DNA of 64,000 nucleotides from Dactylorhiza incarnata (Eukaryota > Streptophyta > Magnoliopsida > Asparagales > Orchidaceae): assembly GCA_033032865.1 (NCBI GenBank), contig JAWHQI010000028.1:7459001-7523000 (forward strand). The letters run 5' to 3'. The position numbers and the translations under genes were made by a program. Positions within the stretch are counted from its first letter, which is position 1, and the number at the start of each line of letters is the position of its first letter. The notes beneath the pieces were generated by a model. That model was given only the letters and a program-made list of their open reading frames with translations. It searched no databases and was not told the origin of the DNA. Below are positions 53,303 through 64,000 of the stretch, piece by piece.

Positions 53303-53585
53303 CAAACCGCGCACCCCATGGGGTGCGGCCAAACCGCACCCCTAATGGGGTGCGGCCGACCACACCCCACATGGGGTGCGGCCGAGCCACACCCCACATG
53401 GGGTGCGGCGAAGCCGCACCTACGTGGTGCGACCAAGCCACACCCACGGGGTGCGTCCTCGCCGCGAGGAGTGCGGCCGGCCGGACCGCACCCCCTCCTT
53501 TTTGGGGTGCGGCCAAGCCGCACCGCCCTTTTTTGCGGGGTGCGCCCACGCCGCGCCCCTCCCCGAGGCGGGGTACGGCCGAGCC
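53303..53585. repeat. GGGGTGCGGCC / CCGCACCCC palindrome array, element I LTR
   Basis: Alternating GGGGTGCGG and CCGCACCCC words, about eight of each with decay toward the right. They are separated alternately by 4-5 bases (CCAAA or CCGAG) and 2-8 bases (AT, TAAT, ACAT, CTCCTTTTT). Any neighbouring pair can form a 9-bp stem. Frames through it on all readings are artefacts. Confidence 0.85.
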
Positions 53586-53989
53586 TCCTCCTCCTTCCGC
53601 TTTCCTCACCGGGGGCTTGCAAGGGGCCCTCCCATATTCGCACCCTCGTCAGAACGCTCCTGAGCGCGCTTAGAACGCCCGCGCGCTCAGAACGCCTCTA
53701 AGCGCGTTCAAAGCGCTTCCATGTTCGTCGTGCGCTCAAAACGCTTCTGAGCGCGCTAGGAGCATTCTCACATTTCTGACTCGCTCACTTTTCCGACTCG
53801 GCTCGCTCACTTTTTGTCTTTTCAGTTTCTCACTTTTCAGGAACAGCTTGTCGCCTTTCCTCGAAGGGCAAGACGGTCATTTACGAAAAATGATGATTTG
53901 TGGGCTCTGAACCGGAAAATATGATTCGTCCTCCCAGGTGGTTATGGTGGTTACAACGACAAAATTACCGGGCTACCCCCGGCCAAAGC

Positions 53990-53997
53990 TATAAAAG
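53990..53997 (+). promoter_or_regulatory. TATA box of element I LTR
   Basis: TATAAAAG followed by GACCCCCTGGGCTTCATTT. The minus-strand fragment at 1880-1900 has almost the same context. Confidence 0.6.
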
Positions 53998-54769
53998 GAC
54001 CCCCTGGGCTTCATTTGAGAGGGCCCCCGCCTTGATGACCAGAGAGAGCTCCTTGAAGATTTCCACGGATTTCTCCTTCGGCGCTTGAAGATCTCCTTCG
54101 TGGACTTGAAGTTTTCCTTCGTCCCGAAAGGCGACTCGGCAGTCTCACTTTCGTTCCCACGAAAGCGGACACAGCGCTCTCACTTTCGTCTTCACGAAAG
54201 CGGACATAGCACTCGCACTTTCGTCTTCACGGAAGCGGACAAGGCGTTCTCACTTTTGTTCTCCGCCTTTCTCAGAAGGAGAAATGACTTAGTTTTTTTG
54301 GAGGTGGTCTGTCACCTTCAGAATTCTCTTCTTCTCTCTCTCTCTCTTTCTCTCTATTATTGTAACGAGCAGCGACCTGTCGCGCTCGACTTCTAAGTCT
54401 GTAATTGTAACCCCCCAGAAGATAGTGGAAGTTTGGTCGGCACAGCTCCGGCCACGTGGTTTTTACCCTTTCCGGGTTTTCCACGCAAAAAAGTCCCAGT
54501 GTAATCAGCGAATCTCAAATTGACTCTTTGCGCGCTTGGTTCGCTCCCGAGCTAAGGTGGTTCAAGTAAACCGGTCTACCAAGAGCCCTAAGCGACCCGC
54601 AACAAGAGTATACATGATCGCAGGTGATGACACGGGAACAAAATGAAATAATGTGAATTAAAGAACCATGCATAAGTTATCGTCCATATGATAGCTTCCA
54701 TTGCTCCGAACAATATTTCAATAAGGGCTATCGATTCATGACGAAAGTCGTTATCTCCTATGATGATTA

Positions 54770-55967
54770 TGTGAAATTTTTCGAAAGACCTTTATGGAGT
54801 GAAGCAGGAGCTAGTCAACTTAGAGATACTAGCCAAAAATAACCAGAAACAAATGGATGCAAACAAACGATCTTTATTGATAGCAACTTCAGGTTACAAA
54901 GCAAGGCATGCTTGGCGAGACATGATTTTGCCAGCACGAAACACTAAAGGAAAGTTACAATGTGGAAGATAACTTGAGGCCGCTCAGACCGCGTGACCTC
55001 CCTGCGATCTCGATAGCTGCCAGACCGCAGCGACTTGACGATCACAGAACACCACCAGCTCGCTGATCAGACCGCACCCTTCCTTCCGAACTCCTGATTC
55101 TCCCGAACTCCAGCACCACAACTCCAAGCCGCAGACCGCCCGAACAATTTCAGAGGAAGAGGTGATCGATGCTGCCCGCACTATCCGCAGAAGCTGCACA
55201 AGAGAAGTTCAATCAGCAGACCGCCCGGTCAGATAAACTCAGACCGCAGGAAAGAAGAAAGTTTAGCTTACGCTTGGTGTGTCTCTTTGCTACAACAGTG
55301 GCCTCCTATTTATAGGCGCGGGACCTGATCCAGTCATCACCCTATGAGATAGGATCACCACCCCCAAGACCGCGCGACCTGAACGGTCAACCCACGTGAT
55401 CAGCAACATTACTTCTGCTTCAATTTTGGTGAACCCGCCAGCTTCAACATCCACCATGAGAGACCGCCACTCTCACAGCAGACCGCGACTCCACAAGGAG
55501 CTCGCCAGACCGCCCGAAGCTGTTCACCACCTGGGTTCGCCCGAGACCGCGAACACAGCCAGTTCGCCATCAGACCGCGAACTCCTGCCCGCATGCCGGT
55601 CTCCTCCTGAGACAGCGAACAACGACCAGCTCGCATACCAGTCTCCTCCTGAGACTGCGAACTGAGACCGCGCGACTAAGTTCCTTAGTCCGCGAATACC
55701 ACCAGAAAGCCCGGTCAGCCACCAGACCGCATTCTAAAGAAATCTGGATCAATCTGTGCGGTCACACCAGACCGACACCGCGCGGCCTCCACCTTCAGCC
55801 GCCTTGAACCCAAACCAGCGGTCACGCCAGGAGTCCGCAGCTAGGCTTAGACCAGCCAGACCGCAGAGGCAGACCGCCAGGTCGTGCGGTCACACCAGAC
55901 CGCCCGACCTCCTCCCAGACCGCCCAGGTCCAAAAGCCCCTTAACTTCCACTTCAACTATTTCAACA
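54770..55967 (-). repeat. Element J 3' LTR
   Basis: TATA box TATAAATA on the minus strand at plus 55307-55314. GACCGC/GCGGTC words occur throughout 54985-55950. Confidence 0.93.
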
Positions 55968-58900
55968 CTCCCCCTTGAAGTGAGAAGTTGAAACTAGTCC
56001 TAGTAAGCTCCTTAGCCGTGTGAACGGCCCCTTTGCCAGCGCCTTTGTGAAGATGTCTGCGACATTGTCCGCACTCCGCACATGCCCGACCGAAAGAGAT
56101 CCCTCCAGCACCTTCTCCCGTATGAAGTGATGCTCGATCTCAATATGATTGGTCCGCGCGTGACAAACTGGATTGGTTACCAGTTTGAGAGCACTCTCAT
56201 TGTCACCGCGTAGCAGAGTCGGCTCCCGAACCTCTTTGTGGACATCTCCCACCAACCTCCTAAGCCAGATGGCTTCCTGAGCTGCCAAGGTCGAAGCCTT
56301 GTATTTCGCTTCCGTGGTGGAGACCAACACGGAATCCTGCTTCTTGCTGCAGCATGATATAGCTGTAGGGCCCGCCATAAAGACGAATCCAGACGTCGAA
56401 TTCCGATCATCTGAATCTCCCCCGTAGTCAGCATCCATGTACCCGTGCACCTCGAAGTCCGCATCCCTCCTGTATAGGAGACCCATGTCCGAGGTCGCCT
56501 TGACATACTTCAGAATGTTCTTGGCTGCTAGCAGATGAGGTACCCGTGGCTCCGCCATATATCGACTCACTCTGCCAACTGCATATGCAATATCCGGCCT
56601 CGTGATCGTCAGATAGATTAAGCTCCCAACCAGAGCTCGGAACACCAACGGATCTTGCATAATCCTCCCCTCATCCTTCCGAAGCTTCATAGCCTTCTCC
56701 AGAGGTGTGGAAGTGCACTTCCCTTCCTTCATGCTGAATCGCTCCACGATCCGCTCCGCATATCCGGCCTGGGTCACCAGCACTCCACCTTCCTTCCTCT
56801 GCACCTCGAGTCCAAGGAAATGGTAAAGCTCACCTAAGTCCTTCATCTCGAACCTGATAGACAGCTCGGCCCGAAGCTGTGCTACTTCCTCCTTCGAGTT
56901 CCCCGTCACGATCATATCGTCGACGTATAGCAGCACGATGACTTGAAGCTCCCCGCTCTTCTTGACGAACAAGCTTGAGTCTGAGTCTGAAGCATCAAAT
57001 CCGCAGAATAGGAGGTATTCTGCAATCTTCCCGTACCACGCCCTCGGCGCTTGCTTCAACCCATACAGGGCCTTCTTCAGCTTGCAGACATGCTCCGGAA
57101 AATCTTCAGACACAAAGCCTGGTGGCTGGACCATGAAGATGTCCTTGTCAATCTCTCCGTACAAGAAAGCGTTCTTGACGTCAAGCTGCCAAATCTCCCA
57201 TCCACTGAACGCCGCCAAGGCAATGATGAACCGAACTGAAGTCATTTTTGCCACCGGACTGAATGTCTCCTCGTAGTCTTCACCGTACTGCTGCGAGAAC
57301 CCCCGAGCCACAAGGCGAGCCTTGTACCGCTCGATGCTGCCGTTAGCTTTCTTCTTCAGCTTGTAGACCCACTTGCATGTTACAGGAGTGGTGCCCTTGG
57401 GCTTGGGCACAAGAGATCAGGTCTCATTCTTCTCAAGAGCTACCATCTCTTCTTGCATCGCAGCATCCCACTCCTTCACGCCTCTGGCCTTCTCAAAGCT
57501 CGACGGCTCCCTCTCATCCAAGGGACCAGCGAAGAAACATGAGACGAAGCTCACTGCGTTTCCTCCTGTATAGCGATCAGGGGCGACGATCGCTCGCTTC
57601 GACCTCCTCAACTCCTTCCCCTGAACCACATTATCTCCAGCTGCTTCTTCCCTAGCTCCTCTTCCAGACGTACTAGGAGCATCGCTCCCCCTGCTCCCTG
57701 AACCAGAAGCCCCCGTCTCGGAACTAGAAGGAGATGGGCCACCTGGAGACACAGGTAGCTCCACCTGAAGATCCTCTACAGCTTTCTCTGGCACTTCCAA
57801 CCTGCTCTCTGGTAGCTCCACATCAGAAGACCCCTTGTAAGATGTCACCTCATCGAACACGACGTCGCGAGATACCACAAACCTCCGCGTCTCCGGGTCC
57901 ATGCACTTCTATCCTTTCTTCCGCTCATCGTATCCTACGAATACTAGCTTCCTTGCTTTCGCATCTAGCTTCGTCCGAAGAGCATCTGGAACATGCACGT
58001 AGCAGGTGGAACCGAACACCCTAAGGTGCGCCACGCTTGGCTTCTCCTTGAACATCATCTCATGTGGAGTCAACATGTTGATGGGGCTCAAAGGCATCCT
58101 GTTGATGACGTAGGCAGCACAAGACATTCCCTCCGCCCAGAAGGACTTCGGGATACTCTTGGCATGCAGCCAACACTTGCAGGTTTCCGTCAGATGACGG
58201 ATCTTCCGCTCTGCAACTCCGTTCTGTTGTGGAGTATGTGCACAAGTGAGCTCTCTCCGGATGCCCGCCTTTCTGCAAAAAGTAGAGAACTCACTGGAGG
58301 TGAACTCCCCTCCGTTGTCAGTCCTCAGCTTCTTCACCCGCAGTCCCAGCCGACCTTCCACGAGCTCCTTGAACTCCACAAACTTGGCAAATGCCTCCGC
58401 CTTCTCCTTCAGGAAATATACCCAGACATATCTGGTGTAATCATCGATCAACACCAGCATATATCTGTTGCCTCCGAGGCTTGGGGTAGCAGTTGGTCCC
58501 ATCAAGTCACCGTGGATGCACTCCAACGGCACACTACTCCTCGTCCGCGACTTGTCAAACGGTAGTCGATGAGACTTGCCGAACTGACATCCCTCGCAAA
58601 CATGACCTTCTCCGTAGGAAGATAGACTTGGCAGGCCCTTGACCAGACCTCTCACCGCCATAGCTTTCAGCTTGTCCATCCCTACGTGCCCCAACCTCTC
58701 ATGCCATATCACGGCACCATCATTCGTCTTCATCTTGTCAACGTAGGAACTTGTCGATAAAACGAACAAGTCCTTTGCCCGTCTCCCGACGTGAACGACC
58801 TCGGCCTTCACAACCTCAACATTGCGTAGAAACTTCACTTCTGTTGGGCCGAACAGAACGTGATACCCAGCGTCTACAGCGTTGGTCACAGAGAAAAGGT

Positions 58901-60032
58901 TTTTCTTCATACCAGGCACGTGATAGACACTCTTCAAAGTAAGTGGCCCTCTATCACTGCCCAAAGAAACAACCCCCACCTTCTCTACTGGATGCACAGT
59001 ATTATCAGCAGTAATGATTGCATTGTTACCTGTATAGGGCTGTGCAGAAGAGAGCTTTGACTCATCTCCGGTGAGGTGATGACCACACCCCGAGTCCACG
59101 ATCCAGTCTTCTTGATAGTTGATAGAAGCCGAGGCTCCAACTGAAGCCGAGAAGGCTCCTCCCCATCCTCCATCAATCTGCCTGGTCTCCACTTCCTCCT
59201 TTCCAGCAACATGCCCAGACTGAGTAACCATCCGACAATCCTTCCTGATATGGTCGAACTTGCCACACTTGTAGCACTTCGGACCTTCTCCCTTCTTCTT
59301 CCCGCCAGCCTTGGGAGCATACCCCCTTTCCTGCTGCCCAGAAGTTGAAGGCCCAAAGCCTCCTCCAGCGGTCTTCTTCTTCTTATCCCACTTCTTCTTG
59401 CCTGAGAAGAGCACTTCACCATCTCCCCCAGCCACTGACATCCCCGCCATCTGCCTTGCCAAACTTTCTTGCGATACAAGCAAGTTCTCCAGCTCCAACA
59501 GAGACGGCTGATTTGCCCATCCCTGCACCGACGTCACAAAGGCAACATATTCCTTCCGCAAGCCGCGAATGATGTGCCTCTTCAGCTTCGCCTCGGAGAT
59601 AGGCTCATCAGGATCAAATGCTGAAATTTCAGCGCACAAGTTCTTCATCTTCAGAAAGAAAGTGGAGATAGAAAGATCACCCTGAGCCGACCTTGCCAGC
59701 TCATTCTCCAAGAACTGTAGCCTCGCTACATTCTTCTTGTTAAACAACCCATCCAGGGCTCTCCAGATCTCCGCAGCCGATCCACATCCCAAAATGTGAT
59801 CAAACAGATCAGGTGAGATTGCCCTCTTCAGAGAGAACTCTGCCTTCGCATTCGTCCTCCTCCAAGTTCTCACCTCAGCTCCATTATCCCCTTCCGGGAC
59901 AACTTCCTGCGTCTGATCTCCTCCAACAACCTCTCAGAGGTCCTCGCCTAGAAGATAGCTCTGCATACACGACTTCCACTTCTTGAAGTTAGTCGATGTA
60001 AGCATCTCAATTCCAAGACCCCTCGCTTCCAT
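55962..60032 (-). pseudogene. Element J gag-pol: gag, protease, integrase, RT, RNase H; three Trp codons turned to stop
   Basis: Polyprotein in the Ty1/copia order. Gag starts at the ATG at 60030-60032 (MEARGLGIEML), with the capsid core FKKWKS to about FLKMKNLCAEI and a knuckle CYKCGKFDHIRKDC near 59250. Protease has WIVDSGCGHHLTG near 59090. Integrase has an HHCC domain (HERLGHVGM to CEGCQFGKSH), then core GDLMGP, DNGGEF and NGVAERKIRH. RT has [20 protein letters not shown] and catalytic YVDD near 56905. RNase H has SKKQDSVLVSTTEAKY and ends IFTKALAKG, the stop lying just inside the 3' LTR. TGA or TAG codons stand where the family has Trp: near 59935 in gag, near 57906 after integrase, and near 57414 before RT. 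All three are single G-to-A changes and the frame is otherwise continuous. Confidence 0.94.
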
Positions 60033-60107
60033 TGTTCTACCACTGGTTCCTTCTTCACAAAGGCGATGACTACTCTAAGTAACTCACTGCTCAACCACTC
60101 CAACCTG

Positions 60108-60119
60108 GCTCTGATACCA
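60108..60119 (-). promoter_or_regulatory. Primer-binding site of element J (initiator-Met tRNA)
   Basis: TGGTATCAGAGC on the minus strand, directly abutting the LTR end. Confidence 0.95.
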
Positions 60120-61405
60120 TGTGAAATTTTTCGAAAGACCTTTATGGAGTGAAGCAGGAGCTAGTCAACTTAGAGATACTAGCCAAAAATAACCAGAAAC
60201 AAATGGATGCAAACAAACGATCTTTATTGATAGCAACTTCAGGTTACAAAGCAAGGCATGCTTGACGAGACATGATTTCGCCAGCACGAAACACTAAAGG
60301 AAAGTTACAATATGGAAGATAACTTGAGACCGCTCAGACCGCGCGACCTCCCTGCGATCTCGATAGCCGCCAGACCGCAGCGACTTGACGATCACAGAAC
60401 ACCACCAGCTCGCTGATCAGACCGCACCCTTCCTTCCGAACTCCTGATTCTCCCGAACTCCAGCACCACAACTCCAAGCCGCAGACCACCCGAACACTTT
60501 CAGAGGAAGAGGTGATCGCTGCTGCCCGCACTATCCGCAGAAGCTGCACAAGAGAAGTTCAATCAGCAGACCGCCCGGTCAGATAAACTCAGACCGCAGG
60601 AAAGAAGAAAGATAAGCTTACGCTTGGTGTGTCTCTTTGCTGCAACAGTGGCCTCCTATTTATAGGCGCGGGACCTGATCCAGTCACCACCCTATGAGAT
60701 AGGATCACCACCCCCCAGACTGCGCGACCTGAACGGTCAACCCGCGCGATCAGCAACATTACTTCTGCTTCAATTTTGGTGAACCCGCCAGCTTCAACAT
60801 CCACCATGAGAGACCGCCACTCTCACAGCAGACCGCGACTCCACAAGGAGCTCGCCAGACCACCCGAAGCTGTTCACCACCTGTGTTCGCCCGAGACCGC
60901 GAACACAGCCAGTTCGCCATCAGACCGCGAACTCTTGCCCGCATGCCGGTCTCCTCCTGAGACCGCGAACAGCGACCAGCTCGCATACCAGTCTCCTCCT
61001 GAGACCGCGAACTGAGACCGCGCGACTAAGTTCCTTAGTCCGCGAATACCACCAGAAAGCCCGGTCAGCCACCAGACCGCATTCTGAAGAAACCTGGATC
61101 AATCTGTGCGGTCACACCAGACCGACACAACCTTGAAGAGGACAGCACGCCACGCGGTCACGCACAGACCGCGCATACCTGAGGACGATCAGCCCGCCAC
61201 GCGGTCAGAGACAGACCGCGCGGCCTCCACCCTCAGCCGCCTTGAACCCAAACCAGCGGTCACGCCAGGAGTCCGCAGCTAGGCTTAGACCAGCCAGACC
61301 GCAGAGGCAGACCGCCAGGTCGTGCGGTCACACCAGACCGCCCGACCTCCTCCCAGACCGCCCAGGTCCAAAAGCCCCTTAACTTCCACTTCAACTATTT
61401 CAACA
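60120..61405 (-). repeat. Element J 5' LTR
   Basis: TATA box on the minus strand at plus 60657-60664. Carries the longer version of the palindrome array. Confidence 0.93.
60700..61375. repeat. GACCGC / GCGGTC array, element J 5' LTR upstream region
   Basis: Roughly 20 GACCGC words plus inverted GCGGTC partners. They include compact inverted pairs such as GCGGTCACACCAGACCGC-like, GCGGTCACGCACAGACCGC (about 61156) and GCGGTCAGAGACAGACCGC (about 61202). The last two lie in the 88-base segment missing from the 3' LTR. Confidence 0.82.
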
Positions 61406-64000
61406 GATTATGTTGGATTTCATTAGCATCAAATGCGCAGCGGAAATACAGGAAACCCTTGGCAAGATCCATCTGAAGCACGCTAATTCAAGAAAGAAGT
61501 TTGTACTTGCATCAAAATCAAATTTTGAGAAGAATAACATACATTTAAATCCAAACACAGAATAGTATCCACATCTCTAGAGTTATCCAGATGAACGTTG
61601 AAAATACCATGCAATCCGTCCAATGAACTCTGTGCTGGAAGATGACCATTTTTCTCTCCTTCAAAATGCTAGTTACGATTTGAAAAGATGTGTTCTTCGT
61701 GGTTTTACGATATGAAGAACTCTAAAAAATGCATAAGTTCTTCATGATAAGTTGACATATTTACAGACACAAAACTATACGAATAAAAACCAGCACGCAC
61801 ACCTTTGGCACAAAAGTGTATGCCTTAGAAGTCGCGTTGGTTCGTACATGGATATCTCCTCGTGGCACTGGAACGAGAAACTGCACACACGCCGTTGGCA
61901 CACAGGCGTGTGCCGTCGAAACTCGCGCCGTGGGTTCAAGAACCGCTGCCAATCGTTATCCAGTCATTTTGGGCATAAACACCCTTGGCACACGGGCATG
62001 TGCCTCGGGTCGTGTGTCCCAAACATGGTACAATGTATATCATATATACATATACAGAACTCGGTTTCATAAACCAATGTGATCAAACACTTTAATTTTT
62101 GCACGCTCTTATGTGTTACCCTGTATGCTCGTATTACGTTGACAGTAAGATTAATCCTATGAATACTTCTAGATCACAAGATTCTAACAAATATTATGTG
62201 ATTTGAAGTTACAAGTCATCCCTCTGACTTTTTCTTCATTATCGTTCGGGAGATAACTTTCGAATTCTGATGGTATTTAAGAGCTCGTGATATCCAACCC
62301 TAATTAATGAACAAAATGACTAAGAATAGTGACATTACTTTTAGCGCCCAATGAGACTTTCTTGATGCGTTGGTGAAGCTAATTTATGAGAGATATGAAG
62401 TTTATGAAGTTCATTCAAGACTATTGATTAGAGTATGGTGTTTAGAATTATATTTCATTTAACCCTCCAATCAAGTTTATGCCCTCCTCCCTCAAGCAAG
62501 AAGCTCTAGTTCATCAATAATGATGGGACACTCAAAGATGAAGTAGATGTTTAAGGAAACTCCCACAACGCAAGGAAGTGAAGAAATAACACACAATCAA
62601 GATTTGAAGAATTTTGATCCTCCGTATGGGAGACTTCTTCAAGAACTTTTTATTCATTTCCTTCCTATTTTTTGTTTCTAATTGACATATTTGTTGTAGT
62701 CAGCTACCACAAGAGCAAAGAACAGGAACCTGATAGGATTTATATTGGTGAAAATATATCAGGAATATAATTGTATTGTTGGGGTAATAATATATAATAA
62801 AAGTAAACCAATAATGAAATAATCATTTAGCAATTCACAAAGTTGTAGATGCAGTTCAGCCAATTGCTTTCAGTGATTGCATTCAACGATTCAGGTAAGC
62901 AGTTCTCTGAAATGCTGATGCAGTTTTAGTAAAATACATTCAACACTTCCATGAATTGCTTTCAGCACAAACCAAGGGGACTCAAAACAAAACTTTGTCG
63001 CAACTTACGTTTTAGCAAACTGACTCTAATTGACCTAAAACAAAATTTGAAGAAAAACCAACATGTTATTATGGTGCTGTAAAAATAATTAAATCAATAA
63101 AGTCTCTCATATAAGCTAAAAAATGATAGCCTGTAGTTTAAATGTGGGAATCAACAACTACCACCATTAATAAACTGACTCTAATTTAGCCAACTGGCAC
63201 AACATATTTTTTTCCCTAACCTCCATATTTGGAATGTAAAATTTCAAGCTTGATGCATGGAGGTGTCATCGATTGCGGGAATCGTTCTCATGATCGAAGT
63301 AGCGTATAGGGATGGAAGCATTGATTTTGATTGCAACCGTATGCGTCAACTATAGTGGTGGGTCGGTTGTGCAGAGTTCAAAAGCCCAGATATCGCGATG
63401 AACTGGTTGGAGACTGAAGAGCAATACAGAATAATGCTTTGTAATGAACCTTAATTGTTAGGGCATGTTAGATCAGTCGGTACTTAAGCCATATTATCAC
63501 ATAAAGTGATGCAACTTGAGTCGCATCTATTTGTTATTTCTTTCATTTTTATTCATATTTGCATCGAACATAGTTATTTTTATTTTCACGTACGTATGTT
63601 TTGTTTCGTGCACACACTTACTATAATGGAAGTACAATCACATAACAATTTTTCCGAACTCATTCCAATCAATAAAATGGAAGTACAATCACATAACCAA
63701 AAGTTCACAACATTGAACCGATACGAGAAAACAATAAAATATGAAACTTTTGCAATAGGACGATCATGGAAATAAAAAGTAAGTTTTAAAACCTTGTTAC
63801 TGTAAGATTTTTCATTCTAATTGTTTGGGAAATTGATTTTGTTTTCTTTTTGTTAGATTTGGAGTTAGATATCTAGGTTCCCTATTCAATTGTGCTGAAA
63901 TTGAGCTTCTTGCATATTCTCGATAAATTTTATTCATGAAAACTTCAAAGTTGAAATTTGCTGTAACTAAAAATAAAATTAAAATATTTTAAAGTTTTTT
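61406..64000. other. AT-rich intergenic region, no gene recognised
   Basis: Right flank of element J, beginning with its target copy GATTA. It holds the triple GGCACAC dyad (61806-62004). It also holds a 22-base direct repeat (ATGGAAGTACAATCACATAAC) at about 63627 and 63677. The short frames present resemble nothing known. It may include decayed transposon sequence. Confidence 0.5.
61806..62004. repeat. Three spaced GGCACAC...GTGTGCC hairpins
   Basis: GGCACACAGGCGTGTGCC at 61897-61914, GGCACACGGGCATGTGCC at 61987-62004, and a decayed copy at 61807-61824, spaced about 90 bases. Each has 6-7 bp arms and a 4-base loop. No element boundaries were found around them. Confidence 0.7.

Larger units (their letters stand above)
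52977..54604 (+). repeat. Element I 3' LTR (Sirevirus-like)
   Basis: Begins TGTTGGAATG and ends CCCGCAACA, giving perfect 5-base inverted ends TGTTG/CAACA. TATA box TATAAAAG at 53990-53997. A GC-rich palindrome array lies upstream at 53303-53585. Downstream of the TATA box are repeated CACTTTCGT(C/T)TTCACGAAAGCGGACA units (about 54145-54245). No second LTR is in view. Confidence 0.7.
54770..61405 (-). mobile_element. Element J: complete Ty1/copia retrotransposon with three nonsense codons
   Basis: LTRs of 1198 (left) and 1286 bases (right) begin TGTTGAAATAG and end CGAAAAATTTCACA in the minus sense. The target duplication GATTA is at 54765-54769 and 61406-61410. An initiator-Met primer site abuts the right LTR, and a purine tract AAGGGGGAG abuts the left LTR. 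A single gag-pol region of about 1357 codons lies between. LTRs differ mainly by an 88-base segment of the palindrome array missing from the left copy. The element is structurally whole but coding-dead. Confidence 0.95.

Noticed and set aside
53036..53701. 221-codon frame and overlapping frames on both strands
   Set aside because: They read through the palindrome array of LTR I in every frame; composition (Pro, Arg, His, Gly) follows the repeats.

Overview
The window looks like a retrotransposon-rich intergenic stretch from a flowering plant nuclear genome. The evidence is the set of plant-type mobile elements: Ty3/gypsy chromoviruses of Tekay/Del and Reina type, a Tat-like gag, Sirevirus-like and other Ty1/copia elements, a CACTA transposon, and hAT- and Mutator-type MITEs. 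Most reverse-transcribing elements use an initiator-Met tRNA primer site. The species cannot be named from the sequence. The only host gene I can support is the 3' part of an F-box-associated protein gene at the extreme left (to 616).

Layout. 617-6160 holds weakly resolved LTR fragments and a broken Tat-like gag. 6215-41097 is one very old Tekay-type gypsy (element D, + strand) blown apart by later insertions. Gypsy B (6696-24042, TSD ATTCT) sits in D's 5' LTR. Gypsy A (7323-19496, - strand, TSD ACCCC) sits in B's 5' LTR. A 1.03-kb hAT MITE (7393-8422, TSD ATGCCACG) sits in A's 3' LTR, and a Mutator-like MITE (22647-23117) sits in B's 3' LTR. D's protease region carries a CACTA element (27907-38235). 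Inside that is a Reina-type chromovirus E (29159-34959, TSD GAAAG), which itself carries a solo LTR (30019-30422).

41098-54604 is a junction zone of Sirevirus-like copia pieces: G on -, H and I on +. It is interrupted by a non-autonomous element F with a CCHC gag remnant (42077-48125, TSD GTGTT). 54770-61405 is a copia element J (- strand, TSD GATTA). 61406-64000 is AT-rich with no gene recognised.

How parts work together. A and D share a gag / short phase-1 intron / protease-RT-RNase H-integrase plan. Both also carry three stem-loops in the 5' leader, about 160-310 nt past the primer site, with a common loop core GTATGRG; this is a candidate packaging or gag-binding signal. Several unrelated LTR families here carry dense arrays of short palindromes. 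The most striking lies in the transcribed part of H's LTR: about 13 consecutive small hairpins whose stem sequences change from unit to unit while pairing is kept. None of the full-length elements is intact. Nonsense codons, frameshifts, deletions and nested insertions are marked entry by entry.
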